This document shows, in pieces, positions 28,466-38,794 of a DNA stretch of 64,000 nt. The DNA lies in NCBI GenBank assembly GCA_947493575.1, contig CANLRQ010000003.1, positions 62,001 to 126,000 of the forward strand, given 5' to 3'. A model generated the notes under the pieces. It was not told the DNA's origin and searched no databases. It was given only the letters and a program-made list of their open reading frames with translations. Source of the stretch: an uncultured Marinomonas sp. (GTDB lineage Bacteria > Pseudomonadota > Gammaproteobacteria > Pseudomonadales > Marinomonadaceae). Position 1 is the stretch's first letter; the number at the start of each line of letters is the position of its first letter. Made by a program: the position numbers and the translations under genes.

Positions 28466-31153
28466 TTATTCGCCTTCTGGGCTATCTCCATCAGGCAGTT
28501 CACTCTCTTCTGGAGCCGCTTGCACAATATCCTCAGCGACCTCATCACTACTTTCTAGGTCTTCCATATCTTCATCTTCAACAACGCGCTCAAGGCCAAC
28601 CAAATGCTCACCTTTAGTCAAACGTATTAAAGTAACACCCTGAGTATTTCGGCCTTGACAAGAAACCTCTGATACCCTTGTTCGAACCAAGGTTCCTTGA
28701 TCCGTAATCAATATAATTTCATCGGTATCATCAACTTGCTTAGCACCAATAACTGGGCCATTTCTCTCAGAAACCTGAATACCGATAACACCTTGACCGC
28801 CCCTACCATAAACAGGGAACTCATCAATAGCTGTCCGCTTACCAAAACCATTTTCGCAAGCAGTCAGCACACTCATCCCATCTTCAGGAACAATCAAAGA
28901 AACCACTTTTGCATCATTCGCCAATTTAATACCACGAACACCTGCAGCCGTTCTACCCATTGGGCGAACATCCGTTTCTTTAAAGCGAATCGTCTTACCT
29001 GCGGATGAAACCAACATAATATCGTTTTCACCATTAGTAATGGACACACCCACAAGTTCATCAGTTTCATCTAAACTTAAAGCAATCAAGCCCGTTGAAC
29101 GAGGACGCGCAAAATGCTCAAGAGCCGTCTTTTTCACCGTACCCTTGGCAGTCGCCATGAAAATATAATTACTCGAAGCGGCATCTGCAGATTGCTCTGA
29201 CTCATCACCCCCTTCCTCAGCATCATCTTTAGTTGGCACGATCAAAGGAAGTAACGCAGAGATCGACTCACCTTCACTCAAAGGCAACAAGTTAACAATT
29301 GGACGCCCTTTTGCGTTACGGCTTGCAACAGGAATTTCAAAAACTTTCAGCCAATATACTTTACCAAAGTTACTAAACAGCATAATAGTATCGTGACTGC
29401 TAGTGACCAGAAGGTGATTAATATAATCTTCGTCTTTCATACTCGCCGAAGATTTGCCTCGACCACCACGACGCTGAGCCTGATATTCTACAAGAGGTTG
29501 CGATTTGGCATAACCCGTATCCGAAATTGTCACTACCATTGGCGCTTCTTCAATTAAGTCCGCCACGGTTAAATCCTGCCTAGATGTCAGAATTTCGGTA
29601 CGTCTTGCATCATCAAATTCTTCTTTTACAGCAACCAGTTCATCACGAATCACTTCCATCAAACGCACAGGATTTGCCAGAATCTCCAATAGCTCAGCAA
29701 TCAATTCGATTAAGGCTTTGTACTCATTAAGTAGCTTATCGTGCTCTAACCCAGTCAAACGATGCAAACGCAAATCAAGAATAGCTTGAGCCTGATCAGG
29801 AGACAAATGATAGCTGCCATTATTAAAGCCATATTGAGCATCAAGATCATCTGGACGACACACATCCGCACCAGATCTTTCAAGCATCGCCATAACATCG
29901 CCAGGCTGCCAGTTTTCTGTAATTAGCTTTTCTTTTGCTTCAGCAGAAGTAGGAGAAGTTCTAATTAGCTCAATCACTCGATCAATATTAACCAGCGCAA
30001 CAGCCAAACCTTCTAAGATATGACCACGCTCACGCGCTTTTCGTAATTCAAAAATCGTACGACGTGTCACCACTTCGCGACGGTGCTTAACAAAGCATTC
30101 TAATATTTGTTTTAAATTAAGTAGTTGAGGACGACCCTCAACCAAAGCCACCATATTAATACCAAATACTGATTGTAATTGTGTTTGAGTAAATAAATTA
30201 TTCACAATTACGTCGGCATTTTCACCACGCCTTAATTCAATAACAATACGCATGCCGTCTTTATCAGACTCATCACGCAATTCACTGATGCCTTCTAACT
30301 TTTTCTCTTTAACCAACTCAGCAATTTTTTCAATAACTTTTGATTTATTGAGTTGATAAGGAATCTCAGTGAAAACAATCGCTTGACGGTTGGCTTTATC
30401 CATTTCTTCAATATGGTGACGGGCACGCATATAAATACGACCACGGCCTGTTTTATAGGCTTCAACAATACCTGCTCGGCCATTAATAAAGGCGGCGGTT
30501 GGAAAGTCTGGTCCGGGGACAAACTCCATCAAGTCATCAATCGAAATTTCAGGATTATCAACAACCGCTAAGCAACCATCAATCACTTCACCTAAATTAT
30601 GTGGAGGAATGTTAGTTGCCATCCCTACTGCGATACCAGCGGAGCCATTAACTAGCAGCCCAGGCACCCTTGCAGGCAGAACTTCTGGCATAAACTCAGT
30701 ACCATCGTAATTAGGCACAAAGTTAACTGTCTCTTTTTCTAAATCCATCAACAAATGGTGCGATATTTTTTTCATTCGTATTTCGGTGTAACGCATTGCT
30801 GCTGCGTTATCACCATCCACCGAACCAAAATTACCTTGACCATCAATCAGGGTATATCTCATAGAAAATGGTTGGGCCATCCGTACGATTGTATCGTACA
30901 CTGCCGTATCACCATGAGGGTGATACTTACCAATGACATCACCGACAATACGAGCTGATTTTTTGTACGGTTTATTCCAATCATTTTTAAGTTCATTCAT
31001 CGCAAAAAGAACGCGACGATGCACGGGTTTCAGACCATCTCTTGCATCAGGCAGAGCTCGACCAACAATGACACTCATTGCGTAATCTAAATATGAGCTT
31101 TTTAATTCATTTTCGATGCTAACGGGAATAATTTCTTTGGCTAATTCACCCAT
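28466..31153 (-). CDS. gyrA: DNA gyrase subunit A
   Basis: GyrA is the cleavage subunit of gyrase, which introduces negative supercoils. The 895-residue protein has catalytic Tyr122 in AAAMRYTE and the GyrA box QRRGGRGK near residue 560. The quinolone region is [11 protein letters not shown], with Thr83 and Asp87. E. coli has Ser at 83; threonine is the normal residue in Pseudomonas aeruginosa. An acidic low-complexity insert ([19 protein letters not shown]) lies in the C-terminal domain, and the protein ends in a long acidic tail. It heads the minus-strand block and is divergent from mtaD. Confidence 0.98.
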   Translation of the reverse strand: MGELAKEIIPVSIENELKSSYLDYAMSVIVGRALPDARDGLKPVHRRVLFAMNELKNDWNKPYKKSARIVGDVIGKYHPHGDTAVYDTIVRMAQPFSMRYTLIDGQGNFGSVDGDNAAAMRYTEIRMKKISHHLLMDLEKETVNFVPNYDGTEFMPEVLPARVPGLLVNGSAGIAVGMATNIPPHNLGEVIDGCLAVVDNPEISIDDLMEFVPGPDFPTAAFINGRAGIVEAYKTGRGRIYMRARHHIEEMDKANRQAIVFTEIPYQLNKSKVIEKIAELVKEKKLEGISELRDESDKDGMRIVIELRRGENADVIVNNLFTQTQLQSVFGINMVALVEGRPQLLNLKQILECFVKHRREVVTRRTIFELRKARERGHILEGLAVALVNIDRVIELIRTSPTSAEAKEKLITENWQPGDVMAMLERSGADVCRPDDLDAQYGFNNGSYHLSPDQAQAILDLRLHRLTGLEHDKLLNEYKALIELIAELLEILANPVRLMEVIRDELVAVKEEFDDARRTEILTSRQDLTVADLIEEAPMVVTISDTGYAKSQPLVEYQAQRRGGRGKSSASMKDEDYINHLLVTSSHDTIMLFSNFGKVYWLKVFEIPVASRNAKGRPIVNLLPLSEGESISALLPLIVPTKDDAEEGGDESEQSADAASSNYIFMATAKGTVKKTALEHFARPRSTGLIALSLDETDELVGVSITNGENDIMLVSSAGKTIRFKETDVRPMGRTAAGVRGIKLANDAKVVSLIVPEDGMSVLTACENGFGKRTAIDEFPVYGRGGQGVIGIQVSERNGPVIGAKQVDDTDEIILITDQGTLVRTRVSEVSCQGRNTQGVTLIRLTKGEHLVGLERVVEDEDMEDLESSDEVAEDIVQAAPEESELPDGDSPEGE

Positions 31154-31437
31154 AGGTACAACCGATCCTTATGACGTGGGATTTTACAAACCCAATGAAT
31201 ATCTTTTTTTATAAGCGCGGCATTGTATCACAAGCCTCAACAGAACTCCCATATATCCCCCTATGTTTTCCCTTAAAAATAGTCCCTAGTCACACCAAGA
31301 ACGCTTTTCATACAATTTCTCGACATTTAAAACACAATTCTTCCCATAACATTCACTTAACACTAAGAAAATCAATGAGCAACTTGGTAGAACATAATTG
31401 AAACGCTATAATCAAATGATCTTTCTAAGGGTGCATC
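31154..31437. promoter_or_regulatory. Divergent gyrA/mtaD intergenic region
   Basis: This 284-base gap must hold both promoters. On the minus strand an extended -10 element TGATACAAT lies at 31222-31230, 69 bases before the gyrA start, and is a reasonable gyrA promoter. For mtaD I see only AAGG about eight bases before its ATG as a ribosome site. A 76-codon frame in the gap has no ribosome site or family resemblance and is not called. Confidence 0.4.
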
Positions 31438-32784
31438 ATGAACAACCAACTTAACATTACATGGGTCGATACCATCATCTCACCCAAGTGGATCGCAACA
31501 GCGTCCCACCAAGGACTCTTGACCGATCACAGTATCATTGTGCACAACAGCACAATTTTAGATCTTCTTCCAACCAAGGAGATCCACACACGCTATCAAT
31601 CCAACAAACATGTCATTCTTGATAATCAAATAATCACCCCTGGCTTTGTAAATACCCACGGCCATGCCGCTATGACTTTATTTAGGGGATTTGCAGACGA
31701 CCTCCCTTTAATGACATGGTTAAAGAAGCACATTTGGCCCAATGAAGCGAAATGGCTATCTGCCGACTTCACAATTACAGGCTCTGAATTAGCTATTGCC
31801 GAAATGATCAAAAGCGGTACAACAACATTTAGTGATAATTATTTTTTCTCTGATGATGTTGGAGAAACCGCCATAAAAGCAGGTATACGAGCTCAGCTTT
31901 GCCCAACCATTCTATCTATGCCTACAGCTTGGGCCACTACAACAGAAGACTATCTTAATAGAGCAATCGATACTCACCATAGATTTAAAGATTCTGCATT
32001 AGTATGCGGCATATTGGGACCTCACTCTCCATACGTCTTGTCCGATCACGACCTTGAGAAAGTAGCAATTCATTCTCATGATTTAAACTGCATGGTACAA
32101 ATGCACGTACACGAGACAAATAACGAAATAAAGGACTCTTTAGCAGAGTATTTTTGTCGACCCTTAGCTCGCTTAGAACAAGTTGGTTTACTAAACCAAC
32201 GACTGCAAGCCGTTCATATGACACAATTAACCGAATTTGAAATTGAGCTTATAAGCAAAAATGATGTCAAAGTCCTTCACTGTCCAGAGTCTAATTTAAA
32301 ACTAGCCAGCGGCTTTTGCCCTGCCAATGCATTAATTCAATCTGGCGTTACCGTTGCCTTAGGCACTGATGGAGCCGCCAGCAACAATGACTTGGATATG
32401 CTTGGAGAAATGCGTACCGCATCACTGCTATCCAAGGCTGTCGCTCAGGATGCCACAGCACTCAGCGCTGAAGACACGCTAAAAATGGCAACAATTGAAG
32501 GTGCAAAAGCATTAAATTTAGACCATATAACAGGTTCAATAGAAATAGGTAAAGCGGCCGATTTATGCGCAACTGCGTTAGATGAATTTGCCAACATGCC
32601 AATTTATAACCCAATTTCGCAACTTATTTACACTGCAACCCGGGACCAAATCACTCACGTTTGGGTCGCAGGGGCATTACTATTGGATAACAAAGAACTT
32701 ACTACTATAGATAGTAAAACGTTAAAAGAAAAAGTAAGCATATGGCACGCAAAAATTAACAACACATCCAAAATCGACGATTAG
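31438..32784 (+). CDS. mtaD: 5-methylthioadenosine / S-adenosylhomocysteine deaminase
   Basis: This amidohydrolase of the TRZ/ATZ group deaminates methylthioadenosine to methylthioinosine, and often S-adenosylhomocysteine too. The 448-residue protein has the zinc-site histidines His74 and His76 (NTHGHAAMTLFRGFADDLPL), HVHETNNEI, HCPESNLKLASG and the catalytic aspartate in LGTDGAASNN. Methylthioadenosine comes from SpeE in the same window, so this is a plausible salvage step. It is followed by ubiG at about 200 bases, with a MITE-like repeat that begins at its stop codon. Confidence 0.93.
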   Translation: MNNQLNITWVDTIISPKWIATASHQGLLTDHSIIVHNSTILDLLPTKEIHTRYQSNKHVILDNQIITPGFVNTHGHAAMTLFRGFADDLPLMTWLKKHIWPNEAKWLSADFTITGSELAIAEMIKSGTTTFSDNYFFSDDVGETAIKAGIRAQLCPTILSMPTAWATTTEDYLNRAIDTHHRFKDSALVCGILGPHSPYVLSDHDLEKVAIHSHDLNCMVQMHVHETNNEIKDSLAEYFCRPLARLEQVGLLNQRLQAVHMTQLTEFEIELISKNDVKVLHCPESNLKLASGFCPANALIQSGVTVALGTDGAASNNDLDMLGEMRTASLLSKAVAQDATALSAEDTLKMATIEGAKALNLDHITGSIEIGKAADLCATALDEFANMPIYNPISQLIYTATRDQITHVWVAGALLLDNKELTTIDSKTLKEKVSIWHAKINNTSKIDD

Positions 32785-32925
32785 AGTTCTTTACACGAAG
32801 TCACAAGCGATGATAGGAAGAGACAAAAACAGACGAAAAAGCGGAGTTTGTGAGTTATAAATGCGCATTTTGAGTCTTTTTTTAACAAAATATTAGTAAG
32901 CGCAATAGTCGTGCAAAGGTCTCAA
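32784..32925 (+). repeat. MITE-like repeat, copy A
   Basis: The left end GAGTTCTTTACACGAA and right end TCGTGCAAAGGTCTC form imperfect terminal inverted repeats. Inside is the family core ACAGACGAAAAAGCGG ... TGCGCATTTTGAGTCT. TTA flanks both sides (32781-32783 and 32926-32928). It starts on the last base of the mtaD stop codon and separates mtaD from ubiG. Confidence 0.8.
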
Positions 32926-32981
32926 TTAACTTATATCCACTATTAATCAGTAAAAATTTAGCTATCTAAAGGTATTTAACA

Positions 32982-33719
32982 ATGACCGCTGAAACACAAA
33001 ATGTTGACTTAAATGAAATTGCCAAGTTTGAAGCACTAGCAAGCCGCTGGTGGGATAAAGAAAGTGAATTCAAGCCTCTACATGAGATTAATCCATTAAG
33101 AGTAAACTACATTGATGAAGCTGCCCAACTTAAAGGCAAGAGTGTCATTGATGTTGGCTGCGGTGGAGGCATTCTATCTGAAGCCATGGCTCAGCTTGGA
33201 GCAAATGTAAAAGGCATTGATATGGGGGAAGCCCCTCTTGGTGTTGCTCGATTACATTTATTAGAAAGTCAGTTAAACATAGACTATGAGCGTATTACGG
33301 CCGAAGCAATTGCGGATAGAGAAGCCGGACAATACGATGTTGTTACTTGTTTAGAAATGCTTGAGCACGTTCCTGATCCTGCATCTGTTGTTGCTGCCTG
33401 CATGAAGCTGGTCAAACCAGGAGGACAAGTCTTCTTTTCGACCATTAACCGTAATCCAAAAGCCTATCTTTTTGCTGTTATTGGCGCAGAATACGTTTTG
33501 AATTTACTACCTAAAGGCACCCATGACTACGCCAAATTCATCCAGCCGGCCGAACTCAATAATTACGCTAGAAATTCAGGCCTAGAAGTTGAACACATGA
33601 CAGGCATGACTTATAACCCTTTAACAAAAATTTATAAACTCAATGATAAAGACGTTTCTGTAAATTACCTTATGCGAACACGCAAACCATTAGAAAATAA
33701 ACAACATAACTCACTCTAA
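32982..33719 (+). CDS. ubiG: Ubiquinone biosynthesis O-methyltransferase
   Basis: UbiG carries out both O-methylations of ubiquinone synthesis with S-adenosylmethionine. The 245-residue protein has the family N-terminus ([23 protein letters not shown]), the SAM-binding [25 protein letters not shown] and [22 protein letters not shown] lies about nine bases before the ATG. It is followed after 26 bases by yciK. In pseudomonads a mupP phosphatase gene lies between these two; it is missing here. Confidence 0.96.
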   Translation: MTAETQNVDLNEIAKFEALASRWWDKESEFKPLHEINPLRVNYIDEAAQLKGKSVIDVGCGGGILSEAMAQLGANVKGIDMGEAPLGVARLHLLESQLNIDYERITAEAIADREAGQYDVVTCLEMLEHVPDPASVVAACMKLVKPGGQVFFSTINRNPKAYLFAVIGAEYVLNLLPKGTHDYAKFIQPAELNNYARNSGLEVEHMTGMTYNPLTKIYKLNDKDVSVNYLMRTRKPLENKQHNSL

Positions 33720-33745
33720 TTTGTTTAATTGAGTAAGGAATATTT

Positions 33746-34516
33746 ATGCTCGACTATCAAGCACCTAACGACTTATTAAAAGACAAGGTAATTCTTGTCA
33801 CTGGCGCAGGCGATGGCATCGGACGCTCAGCTGCTTTACACTATGCATCTCACGGTGCCACTGTCATTTTATTAGGCCGCACCACCAAAAAACTTGAAGA
33901 TGTCTACGACGAAATAGAAGAACGAGGTCATCCACAAGCTGCAATAATACCGCTAAATTTAGACACTGCGACTGAACATGACTACATTGAAATTGCCAAC
34001 ACCATTCAAGCCGAGTTTGGCCGTATTGATGGAGTATTGTACAACGCAAGCATCCTAGGAGATCGCACCGGCTTATCAAACTATGAACCCAGTACATTTG
34101 AGCAAGTAATGAGAGTCAATGTGAGCAGCCAATTCCTCATGACACAAGCCCTCATGCCTTTGATGCTTGAGGCACCGGAAGCATCCATAGTTTTCACCAC
34201 TTCCAGTGTTGGAAGAAAAGCTCGCGCGTACTGGGGCGCTTATGCTATCTCTAAATTTGCAACCGAAGCGATGATGCAATTACTGGCGGATGAACTTGAA
34301 AACACCTCAAATGTTCGAGTGAATGCCATCAACCCAGGCGCAACCCGAACGAACATGAGAGCAAAAGCCTTTCCTGCTGAAAACCCAGCATCTGTAATGG
34401 CTCCTGATGATCTTATGCCACTCTATCTCTACTTAATGGGCAATGACAGTACAGATGTTAATGGCCAATCCATTGACGCTCAACTAAGGAAAGATGCAAA
34501 GAAATCTGTCAACTAA
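33746..34516 (+). CDS. yciK: YciK family short-chain oxidoreductase
   Basis: This 256-residue short-chain dehydrogenase of the YciK group has the cofactor motif TGAGDGIGRSAA (about 21-32), NASILGDRTGL, and the catalytic serine in TTSSVGRKARAYWGAYAISKFA with Tyr and Lys spaced YxxxK. The substrate of YciK is not known to me. AAGG precedes its ATG. It is the second gene of ubiG-yciK, as in many gammaproteobacteria. A MITE-like repeat lies 80 bases downstream. Confidence 0.93.
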   Translation: MLDYQAPNDLLKDKVILVTGAGDGIGRSAALHYASHGATVILLGRTTKKLEDVYDEIEERGHPQAAIIPLNLDTATEHDYIEIANTIQAEFGRIDGVLYNASILGDRTGLSNYEPSTFEQVMRVNVSSQFLMTQALMPLMLEAPEASIVFTTSSVGRKARAYWGAYAISKFATEAMMQLLADELENTSNVRVNAINPGATRTNMRAKAFPAENPASVMAPDDLMPLYLYLMGNDSTDVNGQSIDAQLRKDAKKSVN

Positions 34517-34596
34517 GACACAGTCTTTCAGAGAAAGCGTCAAACAAGGCACGACTCTATAGGAAGTTAACACCATCCATTTTGCTTAGATAAATA

Positions 34597-34774
34597 GTGA
34601 CCTTTGCACGAAGTCATGAGCGATGACAAAACGAGGCATAAACAGACGAGGAAAAAGCAGGCGAAAAAACGAGGTAAAAACAGACGAAAAAGCGGGGTTT
34701 ATAAGTTATCAATGCGCATTTTGAGTCTGTTTTTAACAAAGTATTAGCAAGCACAGTAGTCGTGCAAAGGCCTC
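34597..34774 (+). repeat. MITE-like repeat, copy B
   Basis: The left end is GTGACCTTTGCACGA and the right end TCGTGCAAAGGCCTC, 13 of 15 positions matching as inverted repeats. A subterminal pair TAAAAACAGAC / GTCTGTTTTTA can form a second stem. This copy is longer (178 bp) because the ACAGACGA...AAAAA segment is repeated. The flanks AGATAAATA (34588-34596) and AGATAAACA (34775-34783) look like a 9-bp target duplication with one change. The rest of 34517-34932 holds nothing I can name. Confidence 0.82.
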
Positions 34775-34932
34775 AGATAAACACTCCCCCAGAGGTTATC
34801 TATTTAAGCAAAGTCAGCAAAACCCTATGCATTTAAAGTACGGCACCACTTCCCCTTATCAATACAATTTTTCTGCAAAAATAAGCGCTTAAAAAACTAC
34901 AAAGGTCTACATCATTGCTGTACTCTAAATGC

Positions 34933-37830
34933 ATGAAAAATTCTTACACATTTACATCCGTCATTGTATCCCTCTTTGCATTTTTTATTTTCAATCAAAA
35001 CAATGCTTATGCCACTACCACACCATTAATAGAACACACATCAATGAACACCATAAATAAAAGCATTAATGACAAAAATAACTATGAAAGTATTAACTTA
35101 GAAAACGGCCTCCGAGTCCTTTTAGTTTCAGACCCTAAAGCAGAAAAATCTGCCGCCTCACTTTCTATCAACCTTGGGTCCTATCAAGATCCAGAAGGAC
35201 AAGAGGGTTTAGCGCATTTTTTAGAACATATGCTTTTTTTAGGCACTGAAAAATACCCAGATGCTGCATCCTATCAAGCCTTTATTACTGAAGGTGGGGG
35301 ATCAAACAATGCCTATACAAGTAACGACACTACAAATTTTTATTTTGATATTCAGACTGAGTCATTTGACTCCGCACTTGATCGATTTGCTCAATTTTTT
35401 ATCAGCCCTCTTTTTAGTGAAGAATTCACCAGCAGAGAAAAGAATGCGGTTCATTCCGAGTATCTTGCAAAAATAAACGATGATTCAAGACGCTCTAATC
35501 AGGCACTTAAAACCCTATTGAACCCAGCACATCCACAAAGTAATTTTAGCGTGGGTAGCTTAGACACTTTAAAAAACAGGCCTAAATTAGACCTTCAAAA
35601 ACAACTTAAGCAATTGTTCGACACCTATTACACCGCCAACAATATGGCACTTACCTTAGTATCAAACCAGACAATTCCTGAGCTAAAAAAACTGGCCGTC
35701 CATCATTTCAGTAAGATAAAGCACTCACAAACAAAACCAAACACTGAGCTACTGAAAACCATTCCTGATGCACCTTTAACTTTAAAGAACCAAAAAACAA
35801 TACAATTCATTCAGCCCATTGCAGACATTCATAAACTGCAATTTTTCTTCCCTATACCATCACAACTTGCCAAGTACCACAGCAAACCAAGCCAATATTT
35901 AACCTATATTTTAGGCCATGAAGGAACAGGCTCTTTGCTTTCGCACTTAAAAAAGCAAGGTCTCGCGAACGCGCTCAGTGTTAGTAATGGCTCTCCACTT
36001 GGGAAAGAGCAATTACTTACCATTAGCATTCGTTTAACTGAGAAAGGGATAGAAAAAATTGATCATGTTTTAAACGCTTTTTTCCACACTCTCGATACAT
36101 TAAAACACACGCCTGTTCAGCCAGTTTACCTAAATGAAAACAAACTTTTAAGCAACTTGGCATTTGACTATTACGACTACATCCATCCAATTAACCTAGC
36201 TTCAATATTATCCAGTCGACTACTCCGCTACCCAGTTGAAGATGTTATTTCCTCTTTTAAAATCAGTGAAACAGCACAAGTCTCAGAAATTAAAGCATTA
36301 ATGCAATTTCTGTCATTTAACAACATGTTGATCCAACTTATTACTAAAGATTCTTTCCCTGAAAACTGGTCTGACAGCCCATTAATATGGGAAACCGAGC
36401 ACTGGTACCAAAGCAAATTCGTCAATTTTAAACCTAATGACTATTTAAGAAATCTATTCCAATCTCCAAAAAGGATTAGTGACATATCCTTACCCGAATC
36501 AAATCCTTTTCTTCCGGAAAACTTGTCAACAATAAATGAATTCGACGAGCATCCAAGATTAATATTTCAAGCACCAGGCATTACTTACTGGCATCGCTCA
36601 GACAATCGATTTGAGAAACCTGCTAGCAATCATTTTTTATCCCTTCGCTTTGAAAATGCAGCAGATACAGCCCAACATTATTTATTAAACCGCATACTGA
36701 CTCGATTATTTGACGAATCAATGAGCGAGCAAACATACCTACCTTATGTGGCAGGGTTAGGGTATCGCATATACCCACACTTGAATGGCATTACCATTAA
36801 TACCAGCGGTTATTCACACAAGCAATTTGATTACTTGAAATGGCTTTTAGAAGCATTTTTAAGTTTTCAGCCGTCTGAAGAACGCTTTGACGTAATCAAA
36901 CAACAATTGACCAAAGATCTATCAAACCAAATAAATACAGCGCCTTACCAGTTAGCAATCTCAAAACTGTCTCATCATGTCATAGAGAAAAGCATTGCAA
37001 ATGAAGAAATGATTGAAACACTTCCTTCATTAAGCTTTCAAGACCTACTCTCTTTTAAAGAAAGTAGACTCCAGTCATTTAACCTTGTCGCTTTTAGCAA
37101 TGGAAATGTAACCAACCAGCAAAGTTATGATTTCGCTCAAACTCTTCTTTCAATGAATAAGTCTCATTTAAATACATTAGAAGGCGTTGATAATGAGGCT
37201 ATTACGTTTAGCAAAAATGACAGGTTAACCCATCAGTTTCACTCCAATAGTGAAGATCAGTCTGTATTGTATGTGATAAGAGAAGAAAACAACCTGACTC
37301 TAGACGATGAATTAAAAAGCAAAATATTATTTGCAATTAATAACCAACTATTCTCAAATAAATTCTACAGTTCCCTAAGAACCACCCAACAATTTGGTTA
37401 TATTGTCAGTACACATAACTTTGTCATGCAAAATGTACCGAGCCTCGCTTTCACAGTTCAATCTCCTACTCGCAGCAATACCGATATTGTTAATGCAATT
37501 GAAGAGTTTATTGAAAACCAACACTATGAGATCAAAAACTTAGATGTATATCGTTTCAATAAAGCCAAATCAAGCATTATGAAAAGTTTAACTAGGGAAC
37601 CCAAAAGCCTAAAGGAAACAACAGGAAGAGATTGGCGAGAAATTGCTAAGTTAGCCCCTGATTTCCAGCGAAAAGAGCGACTCATCAACACGTTACAACT
37701 CATTAGTATCGATGAGTTCAAAAAATTCTACAAAGATAAAATCCAAGACGGCAATGCAACTCGACTTATCATTCACAATCACGCACTAGAGAAAGAGAAA
37801 CTTCATTCCCAAGATTGGAAGCCTATATAA
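34933..37830 (+). CDS. Periplasmic M16 zinc metalloprotease (protease III / insulinase type)
   Basis: The product has about 965 residues with an N-terminal signal peptide (hydrophobic FTSVIVSLFAFFIF, cleavage after AYA). The inverted zinc motif HFLEH is at His95, Glu98 and His99, with the distal Glu176 in KNAVHSEYL, so the N-terminal M16 domain looks active. Three further M16-type domains follow without the motif, as in pitrilysin (E. coli PtrA, about 960 residues). FGYIVSTHNF near the end matches the family substrate-binding segment. The ATG at 34933 is used; an in-frame TTG at 34915 sits 10 bases after AAAGG and may be the real start. It stands alone between two MITE copies. It probably degrades small peptides in the periplasm. 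Confidence 0.9.
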   Translation: MKNSYTFTSVIVSLFAFFIFNQNNAYATTTPLIEHTSMNTINKSINDKNNYESINLENGLRVLLVSDPKAEKSAASLSINLGSYQDPEGQEGLAHFLEHMLFLGTEKYPDAASYQAFITEGGGSNNAYTSNDTTNFYFDIQTESFDSALDRFAQFFISPLFSEEFTSREKNAVHSEYLAKINDDSRRSNQALKTLLNPAHPQSNFSVGSLDTLKNRPKLDLQKQLKQLFDTYYTANNMALTLVSNQTIPELKKLAVHHFSKIKHSQTKPNTELLKTIPDAPLTLKNQKTIQFIQPIADIHKLQFFFPIPSQLAKYHSKPSQYLTYILGHEGTGSLLSHLKKQGLANALSVSNGSPLGKEQLLTISIRLTEKGIEKIDHVLNAFFHTLDTLKHTPVQPVYLNENKLLSNLAFDYYDYIHPINLASILSSRLLRYPVEDVISSFKISETAQVSEIKALMQFLSFNNMLIQLITKDSFPENWSDSPLIWETEHWYQSKFVNFKPNDYLRNLFQSPKRISDISLPESNPFLPENLSTINEFDEHPRLIFQAPGITYWHRSDNRFEKPASNHFLSLRFENAADTAQHYLLNRILTRLFDESMSEQTYLPYVAGLGYRIYPHLNGITINTSGYSHKQFDYLKWLLEAFLSFQPSEERFDVIKQQLTKDLSNQINTAPYQLAISKLSHHVIEKSIANEEMIETLPSLSFQDLLSFKESRLQSFNLVAFSNGNVTNQQSYDFAQTLLSMNKSHLNTLEGVDNEAITFSKNDRLTHQFHSNSEDQSVLYVIREENNLTLDDELKSKILFAINNQLFSNKFYSSLRTTQQFGYIVSTHNFVMQNVPSLAFTVQSPTRSNTDIVNAIEEFIENQHYEIKNLDVYRFNKAKSSIMKSLTREPKSLKETTGRDWREIAKLAPDFQRKERLINTLQLISIDEFKKFYKDKIQDGNATRLIIHNHALEKEKLHSQDWKPI

Positions 37831-37874
37831 TATCCCCCCTAAACATTAAACGCTTTTGTGGGAACGGCTCATTG

Positions 37875-38015
37875 GAATCTTTTCACGAGGTTATAAACAA
37901 TAATAAAACGTGGTAAAAACAGACGACAAAGCGGAATTTATGAGTTATACATGCGCATTTTGAGTCTGTTTTTAACAACGCATTTAGCAAGCGCAGTCGG
38001 TGCGTGCACGTCTTC
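37875..38015 (+). repeat. MITE-like repeat, copy C (decayed)
   Basis: The core TGGTAAAAACAGACGACAAAGCGG and TGCGCATTTTGAGTCTGTTTTTAACAA is very close to copies A and B (compared in pieces). The ends have decayed: GAATCTTTTCACGA on the left and TGCGTGCACGTCTTC on the right. No clear target duplication remains. It lies between the M16 protease and the convergent pirin gene. Confidence 0.72.
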
Positions 38016-38073
38016 TTACTTCAGAAGCCTGTGATACGATGCTTAATTAGCGTGAGATCTTTACTCAACTACC

Positions 38074-38781
38074 TTAGGGCGCATCAATAACTAATAATTC
38101 ACTTTCCTCAAGAGCATGAATCTGAATACTTAATAAGTTGGTTACTTCCGCCCCATCACCTTTATTCAAAGTAATATTTTTATCTCCCGAGACAATCTCG
38201 ACACACCCACTGGATACTAGAACATACGCTTGATCAGTTATCCCATGATCAAAGCGTGAGCCCTCTGAGACTTTACCTCCAAAAATACGCGCTTTTTGAT
38301 GAATAAATAAAGCCTTGCCCTTATCTTCGGAATACCCTGAAACCAATAGGCTCAACGCATTGTCATTTAATGAATCTGGAATTTTTTTTGAATCCCATCT
38401 AGGGGAAACATTTCTTTCATTAGGTTCTATCCAAATTTGATAAAGGGTTAATGGGTCTTTCGAGCGGTTATATTCAGAATGAACGATACCCGTTCCGGCA
38501 CTCATTATCTGAACCTCGCCCTTTTCGGTTACCCCTTTATTCCCTGCATTATCCTCATGGGTTACTGACCCACTTCTTACAAAGGTAATAATTTCCATAT
38601 TATTATGGGGGTGAGGAGGAAAACCTTTACCCGGCGCAACCCAATCATCATTTATTACTCGTAACGTACCAAATTGCATACGACTTGGATTGTAATAATG
38701 AGCAAAACTAAAATGATGATTTGCCTTTAACCAACCATGATTGGCTTTACCTAACGATTGAAAAGGTACGTGCTTGATCAT
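38074..38781 (-). CDS. Pirin family protein (YhaK-like)
   Basis: This 235-residue bicupin has the pirin signature in its N-terminal cupin: GKGFPPHPHNNMEIITFVRSG and GEVQIMSAGTGIVHSEYN, with the metal-binding histidines. The C-terminal cupin is weaker. YhaK-type pirins are cytosolic and some have quercetinase activity or respond to oxidants; the substrate here is unknown. GGAGG precedes the ATG. It lies 13 bases after the YqjG gene, so the two form an operon opposite a LysR regulator, as with yqjG, yhaK and yhaJ near one another in E. coli. Confidence 0.92.
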   Translation of the reverse strand: MIKHVPFQSLGKANHGWLKANHHFSFAHYYNPSRMQFGTLRVINDDWVAPGKGFPPHPHNNMEIITFVRSGSVTHEDNAGNKGVTEKGEVQIMSAGTGIVHSEYNRSKDPLTLYQIWIEPNERNVSPRWDSKKIPDSLNDNALSLLVSGYSEDKGKALFIHQKARIFGGKVSEGSRFDHGITDQAYVLVSSGCVEIVSGDKNITLNKGDGAEVTNLLSIQIHALEESELLVIDAP

Positions 38782-38794
38782 ACTATCCTCCTAT

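Noticed and set aside
28670-28700. tRNA-like T-loop sequence (GTTCGAACC)
   Set aside because: It lies inside gyrA and no acceptor or anticodon stems can be drawn around it.
30771-30910. GyrA Thr83 as a sign of quinolone resistance
   Set aside because: Thr83 is the wild-type residue in Pseudomonas and others, and ParC has the normal Ser; no inference of resistance is justified.
31171-31401. 76-codon frame between gyrA and mtaD
   Set aside because: No ribosome site, composition like non-coding AT-rich DNA, and it covers the expected promoters.
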